A stretch of DNA of 5,199 nt from Pyramidobacter sp. (GTDB lineage Bacteria > Synergistota > Synergistia > Synergistales > Dethiosulfovibrionaceae). Under the pieces are notes generated by a model. It saw nothing but the letters and a program-made list of their open reading frames with translations. It searched no databases and was not told the DNA's origin. Shown here in pieces: positions 1 to 5,199 of this stretch. The first letter of the stretch is position 1; every line of letters starts with the position of its first letter. The position numbers and the translations under genes are program-made. The DNA lies in contig JAGAYQ010000017.1 of assembly GCA_017940445.1 (NCBI GenBank), positions 1-5,199 on the forward strand, given 5' to 3'.

Positions 1-3000
1 ACGTACAACTACCGCACCAACGACAAGTTCGACCTGCTGGCCGACGTGGCCAAAGAACTGTTCAACGACCTGACGCCGTTTACTTTCGACGGCTCATATA
101 CCAACCTGAAATCGGCGGCCGACGTGACGGTCGAAACCGGCGCGTCGCTTGAAGCCGGCAAAAATCTGACGATAAACTCCGTCAGCGCTGTCGGCGTCAA
201 AACGGGCACCGACCTTGGCTTTATGGAGCTGCTGGAGTGGAAGGCGGGCGACAAGTTCCCGTCTGCGTCCGTTGTCGTCAGCAAGCAGACAGGCAGCGCC
301 ACGGCCACTGTAGGCGGTTCTCTCAAAGCGGGCGGCGATGTGACGGTGACCGCGGCTTCGTCGCTTTCGGCCGACCTGTTCGCCGAGGGCACGGTGGAGA
401 ACACTTCCGGGACCGCGCCGTTCCAGGTAGCGCTTGTCTGGGCCGACCTCAAAAACGACGCCGCTGCCACGATCGCTCCTGATGCGACCGTGGAAGCCGG
501 CGGCTTCCTGACAGTGCAGTCGAACGTCTCCAACTCTGTTGAAACGAAAGCGGAGATCGGCCTCAGCTCGACGAACGTGGCCACCAGGTCGCCCGGCGGC
601 ACCGCGCTCAACGCCACGTTCGTGACTACGGGCGCAAGGACGGATGTCGGTTCCGGCGCCGCTTTATCTGCCAGCGGCGACGTCACTGTCAATGCGGTCA
701 ACTACACTGACTCGTGGACCTCGAAAGCCGGGGTCAAGGTCGCTGCCGAGCCGTTCTATTCGCAGAAGATCAAGAAAAACCTGACAATGCCGGCGTTCAA
801 GGCGCTTTACAAGCGTCTTGGCGACAAGCTCAATCTGCCCGAAGATCTGCGTTACGGCAACGGCGCGTCGTCGGGCGATTATGACGGCAGCACATGGACG
901 CTGGCTGTGCTCTACACAGGACAGGACGTGTTTGCCGACAAGACGCGTCCCTCGCAGCAGGGAAGCGTGACGATCGCTCCCGGGGCGAAGCTCTCTTCGG
1001 ATGCGGGCAGCGTCGTTCTTTCGTCCGACGTGCTCGTCTACGACCACCAGTGGAGCGCGGTCTCGCGTGCCGGCGGCAATGCGGCAAATTCACAGGACCA
1101 TGGCAACGCCTACGCGCTCGCGGTCATGTACGATAACGCTGATGTCAGTTCCGACATCAGCATCGGGAAAGGATCGCAGCTGCTTGCCGGCGGCTCGATC
1201 GACATCCAAAGCGGTGCGCGCGTGGAGTGGAACCGACTCACGGTCACGATCGAAAACCTGAAGAACACCTGGGAGCAGCTGAAAAAGTTCGCCACGATCG
1301 AACGGACGCGCCAAGAATGGGAAGAAGCTAAAAAGCTGCTGACAGACGACCTGTATCACGATACCGACCTTTCCAACTGGGAAGGCTTCAAGAACTACTC
1401 CAAGGGCATCGGCGCGTTCATCAAAACGGCGTTCACGTTCCTGACCGACGTGGCGGGAGCGGGGAGCTCGGCGGTGCAGTTGGCGTTTTCCGATACGCTG
1501 GCGTTCATCGACATGGAGTCTTATGCCAACGTCTACTCCAAGGTGATGGCGCGCACTTCTAACGCGCAGGATCAGAACTTCAGCGGCGGCGGCTCGTTCT
1601 CGTGGTCGAACTGGCGTGTGAAGAACAAAATCGACATCGCCCGCGAGGCACGGCTTTCCGCGGATTCCGGCGACGTGACTGTAGCAGGCTTCACGCGCAG
1701 CGACGTTTCGGTCATCGGCGGTTGGAACAGCAACGTCGCCGGCGGCATCCTCGCTTCCAGTCAGGGCAGGGCGCTCGGCGGCACTGTGCTCGTCAGCACG
1801 TTCGATACGCAGAACGACGTGCAGGTGCACAAGGGCGCGCTGCTTGAAAGCAGAGACGGATCGCTGTCGCTTACCACCAGCGACGCTTCGATGCAGCTGG
1901 CCGCCAACCTCTCCGCGGCGAAAGCGGGCAAGTGGGGCTTCCAGGGGCAGCTCAACGTGCTCGACGCTTCGATCGCCGGGCGCGTGCGCGTCGACGACGA
2001 GGCGACGCTGAAATCTTCGGCCATCCTGATCCAGTCGGATGCCGAGAACTATGCCACGAACGTGGCCGCGGCCATCGAGACGGCCCAGGAAAAGGCCCTC
2101 GGCGCGGCGTTTGCCATCGACGTGCTGAACTACGAGAACGCGGCCCGCGTGGCCGATTTCGACGCGGCGTTCAGTGACGACGCCGCTCCGTTTGCGGACG
2201 CCTACATCGCTGCCGATTCGCTCACCGTGAACGCGTACAGCCACAGCCATGTCAACACCGTGGCCGTGGCCGGCAGCGCCGCCTGGACCAAAGAAGAGGC
2301 GCAGGCGCAGGGCGACGGCCAGGGCGGCGGCACGATGAAAAAGATCGGCAACTTTCCGTTGAAGGTGACCGAAAAGCTCGGCAACTGGTTCGGCAATCTG
2401 CTCTCGCCGTCGGCGCAGGCGGGCGACGGAAACGTGCTTCAGCCTGACGACGATGATCTGCTCGATCCCGAGAACGCCAACCTCAACGACTCGATCAGCG
2501 ACGGCTCCAGCCAGATCAACAACGATATCAACAACAGTGTCAGCCGCAGCGACAGCAGTTCCAGCGAGCCGTTCCACTTCGAAGAAAACTACGAGGATAA
2601 CAACGCCCTCGACAACGCCAACCAGCCCGGAGCGGGCGGACAGCGCGCCAATCTCAATCTGAGCGCGGCAGGCTCGGTGGCCTGGAACTTTGCCGATTAC
2701 ACTGCACACGCAGGGCTTGAGGGCACATCGTCACAGCCGCTGACGATCATAAGCTTTACCGAAAACTCTGCAAAAAGTGCGGCCAACCGTGCCGTGAGCA
2801 TTTCAGCGCAGGCAGACAAGTGGCAGGCGGCGTTCTCGGGCGGTGCAGCGGCGGCTCTTGGAGCCGGCGGCGCCGAGGTCACATCTGTCGGCATTGGCGG
2901 CACGCTGTCTGTCAACAGCGGCAAGAGCCTTGTCTCTGCTGATTTGACCAGCGTGAAGATCGGCGCGCTCGACGCCTCAAAGGGCGCGACGAAGGATGTC

Positions 3001-5142
3001 ATTGCCCTTTCGGCCGGCAGCAGCGGGCGCAGCGTTGTCGGCGCGCTGGGCCTGGCCGTTACCAAAGGCAGCGACGAAAGCGGCGCGGCGCTTGCCGCCA
3101 ACGTCTCAGCCAACACGCTGAACAACAGAGCCAAAAGCACCGTCTCAGGCGTGTCATTTGACACATCTGCGGCGGCAAAAGCTGTTTCGACTGATCTTGA
3201 CGTGCTGTCCTACGCCAAGGACACGCAGGTCACCGGCGCGGTCGATCTTGCCGTCGGCAAATCGAAGGCGGCTGTCGGTGCGGGCATCCAGGTGGCCGTG
3301 ATCAAAAACGACATTGGCTCGACGATCATAAACAGCACCCTGAACAATCTCGGCGCGGTCAGCATCGATAGTTTCCTGGGGGTGAAGCAGGTCGTCGCCG
3401 GCATCGCCGTCGCGGCGGGGGCCGGCAATTCCGAAAGTGCCTGGGCATACAGCGGCGCTCTGGTTGTCGATACGCTTATCAATAAAGCTTCAGCTCAGGT
3501 CCTCAGCTCTGACCTGACGGCGAGCGGAACTGTGCACATCGCCGCCGGCGACGGGGCCGATATCGACAAGCGCATCAAGCAGCATGAGGCCAGCACCAGT
3601 TTCGACCTCACTGTCAGCGCCGACACCACGGCGTTTGCCAAGCTCGGCAGCACTGAGAGCTTCTACAAGGGCGCGGAGCTCGAAACGTCCGACTATTACA
3701 AAAAGTTCACAGAAGGCAAGCCCCCTGCCGACAGCAAAACGACCACGGTCGATCAGACGCTGACCGGCCGCACCGGCCTGACGATCATCACCGGCGCGCT
3801 CACCGGATCGGGCACAGCGAACGGCAGCGCTGCGGGCACGGCTGCCGTCGTCAACAACCTGCGCAATACGATGACGACGAACGTCCAGAACAGCACGATC
3901 ACTGCCGCAGGACTGAACGCGGGCAGCGAAAACGGCGCGGCTCTTGTCGCTGTCGCTGCAGGCGCGGCCGTAGGCAAAGGCAGCTGGGCTGCCGATGGCT
4001 CGGTGGTTTGGAACTCGATCGTCAACAGGGCTAATACCACCGTCCAAAACGCCGCTATCACGATCACAGGGACGAACTCCAGCTCTCTGACTGCCCAGAA
4101 CAGGGCGCTGTCAGTGGGCGTCGCCGGCGCTGTCGGCCTGTCGGTCGGCAAAGTTGCAGCGGGCGTCTCTCTTGGGTATTCGCATGTCACCAACGACGCT
4201 GTTCTTTCCGTGACAGGTGACGCGAATAAAACTCTATCTGGTGCGGGCGGCTCATTGTCGGCCGCGGCTCAGAACAGTGCCAACAGCTGGCTCGCTGCGG
4301 TTGCCGTGCCTGTTTCCACGCAGAGCGGCGCGGGCGGCGGTATCGGCGCGCTGCACCGCATCACAGGAGAGACGTCTGCGGTCTTGGACCGCCTGACGAT
4401 CGACGGCTGGTCCGGCCTCGGCGTGACCGCAGCTGAAAAATCCTCGGCGAAGACGCTTGCCGGCGCGGTCACCGTCAGCGCTCAGGCCGGCGCCGTCGGC
4501 GGCACGATCGCTGTGACGCAGATCGGCACGCTCAGCGGCAAGGATCAGGCGCACACGCTCCACGCCGCCGTAAATAACAGTATCGTGACCATGGCCGACA
4601 GTGCCGGCACGCTCAACGTTGCCACGAGCGACGACGCTTCCATCCTCACGGTGGCTGTCGGCGGCGGCTATGGCGGCAATTTCCAGGGCACGGGCGCGGT
4701 CGGCGTCAACCTGTTGCACCGCCGCGATCTGGCTGAACTCAACACGACGAACGTCACCGGGACAAAAACGGCCGTTTCGCTGATGGGCGAAAAATCGTCG
4801 TCGCTGCTCAACGTCGGCGTTGAGATCTCAGGCGGCGGCACCGGAGCGGGCGGCGGCGCGATCGTCGTCAACCGTATCGGCGACGAGAACCTGGCCAGCG
4901 TTCCTGGCTCAAAGATCGACGTCGGCAGCTTCTCCTCGCTGGTCAACTCTGACACCAGGCTGATCAACGCCGTTCTGGGCTTTTCCGGCGGCGGCACTGG
5001 GGCGGGGCAGGGCATGGTGCTTGTCAACTCCGTCTCGCCTGAGACTGCTCTGAATATCGACGCTTCGGACATCTCTGCCGATCAGTCGCTGGCGGCCATC
5101 GCCCAGAGCGACACGGAGATGCGCAACTACGCCGGACAGTGA
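1..5142 (+). CDS. Giant repetitive exported adhesin, LktA/filamentous-haemagglutinin-like, 5' partial
   Basis: The frame is open from base 1 to the TGA at 5140. The GTG at 46 is the first start-type codon but has no Shine-Dalgarno sequence before it and lies inside continuous coding sequence, so the real start is upstream. The visible product has no cysteine, is dominated by Ala, Gly, Ser, Thr, Val and Asn, and is built of repeats of about 52-69 residues predicted to stack as a right-handed beta-solenoid. This is the style of LktA-type leukotoxins and filamentous adhesins, which are exported by type V or two-partner systems and act outside the cell or on its surface. The secretion domain, signal peptide and any C-terminal anchor are outside the window. 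Non-repeat insertions lie at 748-894, 1252-1560, 2281-2640 and 3556-3774. The TGA cuts a repeat unit, so the C-terminus is probably premature. Family assignment comes from repeat style only. Another large autotransporter or haemagglutinin family is possible, and no toxin activity can be inferred. Confidence 0.72.
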   Translation, partial: TYNYRTNDKFDLLADVAKELFNDLTPFTFDGSYTNLKSAADVTVETGASLEAGKNLTINSVSAVGVKTGTDLGFMELLEWKAGDKFPSASVVVSKQTGSATATVGGSLKAGGDVTVTAASSLSADLFAEGTVENTSGTAPFQVALVWADLKNDAAATIAPDATVEAGGFLTVQSNVSNSVETKAEIGLSSTNVATRSPGGTALNATFVTTGARTDVGSGAALSASGDVTVNAVNYTDSWTSKAGVKVAAEPFYSQKIKKNLTMPAFKALYKRLGDKLNLPEDLRYGNGASSGDYDGSTWTLAVLYTGQDVFADKTRPSQQGSVTIAPGAKLSSDAGSVVLSSDVLVYDHQWSAVSRAGGNAANSQDHGNAYALAVMYDNADVSSDISIGKGSQLLAGGSIDIQSGARVEWNRLTVTIENLKNTWEQLKKFATIERTRQEWEEAKKLLTDDLYHDTDLSNWEGFKNYSKGIGAFIKTAFTFLTDVAGAGSSAVQLAFSDTLAFIDMESYANVYSKVMARTSNAQDQNFSGGGSFSWSNWRVKNKIDIAREARLSADSGDVTVAGFTRSDVSVIGGWNSNVAGGILASSQGRALGGTVLVSTFDTQNDVQVHKGALLESRDGSLSLTTSDASMQLAANLSAAKAGKWGFQGQLNVLDASIAGRVRVDDEATLKSSAILIQSDAENYATNVAAAIETAQEKALGAAFAIDVLNYENAARVADFDAAFSDDAAPFADAYIAADSLTVNAYSHSHVNTVAVAGSAAWTKEEAQAQGDGQGGGTMKKIGNFPLKVTEKLGNWFGNLLSPSAQAGDGNVLQPDDDDLLDPENANLNDSISDGSSQINNDINNSVSRSDSSSSEPFHFEENYEDNNALDNANQPGAGGQRANLNLSAAGSVAWNFADYTAHAGLEGTSSQPLTIISFTENSAKSAANRAVSISAQADKWQAAFSGGAAAALGAGGAEVTSVGIGGTLSVNSGKSLVSADLTSVKIGALDASKGATKDVIALSAGSSGRSVVGALGLAVTKGSDESGAALAANVSANTLNNRAKSTVSGVSFDTSAAAKAVSTDLDVLSYAKDTQVTGAVDLAVGKSKAAVGAGIQVAVIKNDIGSTIINSTLNNLGAVSIDSFLGVKQVVAGIAVAAGAGNSESAWAYSGALVVDTLINKASAQVLSSDLTASGTVHIAAGDGADIDKRIKQHEASTSFDLTVSADTTAFAKLGSTESFYKGAELETSDYYKKFTEGKPPADSKTTTVDQTLTGRTGLTIITGALTGSGTANGSAAGTAAVVNNLRNTMTTNVQNSTITAAGLNAGSENGAALVAVAAGAAVGKGSWAADGSVVWNSIVNRANTTVQNAAITITGTNSSSLTAQNRALSVGVAGAVGLSVGKVAAGVSLGYSHVTNDAVLSVTGDANKTLSGAGGSLSAAAQNSANSWLAAVAVPVSTQSGAGGGIGALHRITGETSAVLDRLTIDGWSGLGVTAAEKSSAKTLAGAVTVSAQAGAVGGTIAVTQIGTLSGKDQAHTLHAAVNNSIVTMADSAGTLNVATSDDASILTVAVGGGYGGNFQGTGAVGVNLLHRRDLAELNTTNVTGTKTAVSLMGEKSSSLLNVGVEISGGGTGAGGGAIVVNRIGDENLASVPGSKIDVGSFSSLVNSDTRLINAVLGFSGGGTGAGQGMVLVNSVSPETALNIDASDISADQSLAAIAQSDTEMRNYAGQ
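748..894 (+). other. Basic, probably helical insertion in the repeat array
   Basis: About 49 residues break the repeat pattern between the motif at 637-702 and that at 961-1029, a gap of about two repeat lengths. The segment is rich in Lys and aromatics (SQKIKKNLTMPAFKALYKRL, then a loop with Asp, Gly and Tyr). Alternating hydrophobic and basic residues suggest a short amphipathic helix protruding from the solenoid. No known domain is recognised. Confidence 0.45.
1252..1560 (+). other. 103-residue alpha-helical insertion with amphipathic and hydrophobic segments
   Basis: Between repeat motifs at 1147-1215 and 1624-1692 the protein changes character. The first part (1252-1359) is charged and helix-like, with Glu, Lys, Arg and Trp at spacing typical of amphipathic helices or a short coiled coil (ENLKNTWEQLKKFATIERTR begins it). 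A second part (about 1405-1509) is hydrophobic with few charges, with Phe, Ile, Ala and Val and a Gly-Ala-Gly-Ser-Ser turn in its middle. It could form a helical hairpin on the outside of the solenoid. Whether it binds a receptor, interacts with membrane or mediates dimerisation cannot be told from the sequence. No domain family is recognised. Confidence 0.55.
2281..2640 (+). other. Linker: basic amphipathic stretch then acidic Asn/Asp/Ser low-complexity segment
   Basis: This separates the two repeat styles. Bases 2281-2400 encode a Gln/Gly-rich start and then a short amphipathic stretch with Lys, Phe and Trp (TMKKIGNFPLKVTEKLGNWF). Bases 2401-2640 encode a likely disordered segment with four consecutive Asp (PDDDDLLDPENANLNDS), an Asn/Ser/Asp run and a Glu/Asp/Asn run. 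The flanks look like parts of one interrupted repeat: VAVAGSAAW ends at about 2286 and LSAAGSVAW resumes at about 2662. The linker may therefore be an insertion into a single solenoid turn. It could be a flexible hinge, a proteolytic processing site or a weak cation-binding region, but nothing in the sequence decides this. Confidence 0.55.
3556..3774 (+). other. Charged, Lys/Glu/Tyr-containing insertion in the C-terminal repeats
   Basis: About 73 residues interrupt the otherwise regular Gly-rich units between those starting at 3391 and 3775. The segment opens with a basic-acidic stretch (DADIDKRI-like: G-A-D-I-D-K-R-I-K-Q-H-E), has a central strand-like part, then a Tyr/Lys/Glu-rich part with a Pro-Pro turn (DYYKKFTEGKPPADSKTTT). 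It contrasts with the almost charge-free neighbouring units and is likely a surface-exposed excursion from the solenoid. No domain is recognised. Confidence 0.45.
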
Positions 5143-5156
5143 GCCGGCGGCGGCAC
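4985..5156 (+). repeat. 13-base direct repeats 159 bases apart, flanking the TGA
   Basis: The 13-mer ccggcggcggcac occurs at 4985-4997 and 5144-5156, exactly 159 bases (53 codons) apart. An 11-base core of it also occurs at 4831-4841. These encode the Gly-Gly-Gly-Thr turn of successive repeat units. Because the spacing is a multiple of three, recombination between copies would add or remove whole units in frame. Confidence 0.6.
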
Positions 5157-5199
5157 GGGCGCTGGTGCCGTTCTGCTCGAAGTCAACTATCTGAACGAT
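5140..5199 (+). other. In-frame TGA followed by continuing adhesin coding sequence
   Basis: The TGA at 5140-5142 is followed in the same frame by 19 sense codons reading AGGGTGAGAVLLEVNYLND to the window edge. This matches the two preceding repeat units, which have SGGGTGAG followed by a hydrophobic strand ending V-N (4828-4872 and 4984-5028). Aligned on the Gly motif, the TGA occupies the position held by Ile (4825-4827) and Phe (4981-4983). No indel is needed because the frame is unchanged. No new start codon, ribosome binding site or terminator is visible after it. The simplest reading is a point mutation or base-call error in a longer gene. One substitution from TGG (Trp), CGA (Arg) or GGA (Gly) would produce it. 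Confidence 0.8.
5149..5172 (+). other. GC-rich hairpin just downstream of the TGA
   Basis: ggcggcac (5149-5156) can pair with gtgccgtt (5165-5172), six Watson-Crick pairs plus two G-U pairs closing an 8-base loop, starting six bases after the TGA. There is no U-run after it, so it is not a rho-independent terminator. It lies in GC-rich Gly codons where chance hairpins are common. The geometry is loosely like a recoding element, but I regard it as probably incidental. Confidence 0.3.

Larger units (their letters stand above)
118..2256 (+). repeat. N-terminal-half degenerate beta-solenoid repeats, about ten copies
   Basis: A degenerate motif of the form V-x-V-x-x-G-A-x-L-x-A-G-G-x-V-T-V-x-A recurs at about 118-180, 298-357, 463-525, 637-702, 961-1029, 1147-1215, 1624-1692, 1813-1884, 1978-2040 and, weakly, 2194-2256. 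Adjacent copies are mostly 165-216 bases apart (55-72 codons). The two larger gaps, 637 to 961 and 1147 to 1624, contain the non-repeat insertions. The motif resembles strand-turn-strand steps in filamentous haemagglutinin and LktA-like passengers. The segments between motifs are hydrophobic strands such as FQVALVWADLKNDA and YALAVMYDNADV, plausibly the other faces of each turn. Copies are divergent in sequence, so this is an old protein-level repeat and not a DNA tandem array. Confidence 0.7.
2824..5199 (+). repeat. C-terminal-half Gly-rich beta-solenoid repeats, about thirteen units
   Basis: Each unit is a hydrophobic strand, a Gly/Ala-rich turn, a second strand often ending V-N or a close variant, and a polar loop rich in Asn, Ser and Thr. 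Approximate unit starts are 2824, 3031, 3223, 3391, 3775, 3940, 4105, 4285, 4453, 4642, 4804, 4960 and 5119. Spacing is about 52-69 codons except across the 3556-3774 insertion. The last three units are most alike: two share SGGGTGAG and the last has AGGGTGAG after the TGA. Third-base differences among these (acc/act/acg for Thr, gga/ggg/ggc for Gly) are silent, as expected under selection on the protein. The last unit is cut by the TGA at 5140 and then by the window edge. Confidence 0.75.

Noticed and set aside
46..48. GTG as the true translation start.
   Set aside because: No Shine-Dalgarno sequence precedes it, no signal peptide follows, and the frame is already open with similar composition from base 1.
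9..701. Antisense open frame of 230 codons near the 5' edge, and similar ones at 3490-4047, 3753-4193 and 4252-4719.
   Set aside because: All are shadows of the same + strand gene, with no ribosome binding sites or domain features of their own.
1090..2709. Antisense open frame of 539 codons on the - strand.
   Set aside because: It lies wholly opposite the repeat-bearing + frame. Its protein is Arg/Val/His-rich without recognisable domains, and long antisense frames are expected where codons mostly end in G or C. Repeat periodicity and silent substitutions support only the + frame.
4831..5007. GGGTGAG matches the short tubulin/FtsZ nucleotide-binding signature.
   Set aside because: It recurs as the Gly-rich turn of the repeats, with no FtsZ-like fold or other conserved residues around it. 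It is a chance match of a low-complexity motif.
5140..5142. Genome-wide reassignment of TGA to Trp or Gly.
   Set aside because: TGG is used for Trp and GGN for Gly throughout, and only one TGA occurs in more than 1,700 codons. The known TGA-reassigning bacteria are mostly AT-rich, unlike this sequence. It is not strictly excluded, but a point mutation or read error is simpler.
5140..5142. Selenocysteine codon.
   Set aside because: The protein is cysteine-free, no redox motif is near, and the aligned residues in sister repeats are Ile and Phe.
5143..5199. Intergenic region or terminator after the stop codon.
   Set aside because: The stretch encodes the continuation of the repeat in the same frame. 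The hairpin in it lacks a U-tract.

Overview
The whole window is the interior of one giant gene on the + strand. Its frame is open from the first base, so the true start lies upstream, and it runs without interruption to a TGA at 5140-5142. The product looks like a very large exported, repetitive beta-solenoid surface protein. It most resembles, from memory of family style and not from a search, the leukotoxin LktA-type filamentous adhesins of Fusobacterium and other anaerobic Gram-negatives. The visible 1,713 residues contain no cysteine, are rich in Ala, Gly, Ser, Thr, Val and Asn, and repeat about every 52-69 residues.

The layout along the protein falls into two halves. Bases 118-2256 hold about ten copies of a haemagglutinin-like strand motif (V-x-V-x-x-G-A-x-L-x-A-G-G-x-V-T-V). 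This series is interrupted by a short basic insertion (748-894) and a 103-residue helical insertion (1252-1560). Bases 2281-2640 form a linker: a short basic amphipathic stretch, then an acidic Asp/Asn/Ser-rich low-complexity segment. Bases 2824-5199 hold about thirteen units of a second style, a hydrophobic strand, a Gly-rich turn and a strand often ending V-N, interrupted once by a charged segment (3556-3774).

The most notable point is at the 3' end. The TGA falls inside a recognisable repeat unit, and the same frame continues after it with the same Gly-rich motif (GGGTGAG) and the V-N strand end to the window edge. The predicted C-terminus is therefore probably not the natural one. It could be a nonsense mutation, a sequencing or assembly error, or, less likely, a read-through or recoded codon.

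Organism: base composition is about 60% GC by eye, with mostly C- and G-ending codons. That suits a GC-rich, outer-membrane-bearing anaerobe with such giant adhesins (for example a host-associated member of Synergistota or Negativicutes), not low-GC Fusobacterium itself. This is a low-confidence inference. I see no promoter, terminator, RNA gene, mobile element or CRISPR array, and no stretch outside this reading frame long enough to hold another gene.
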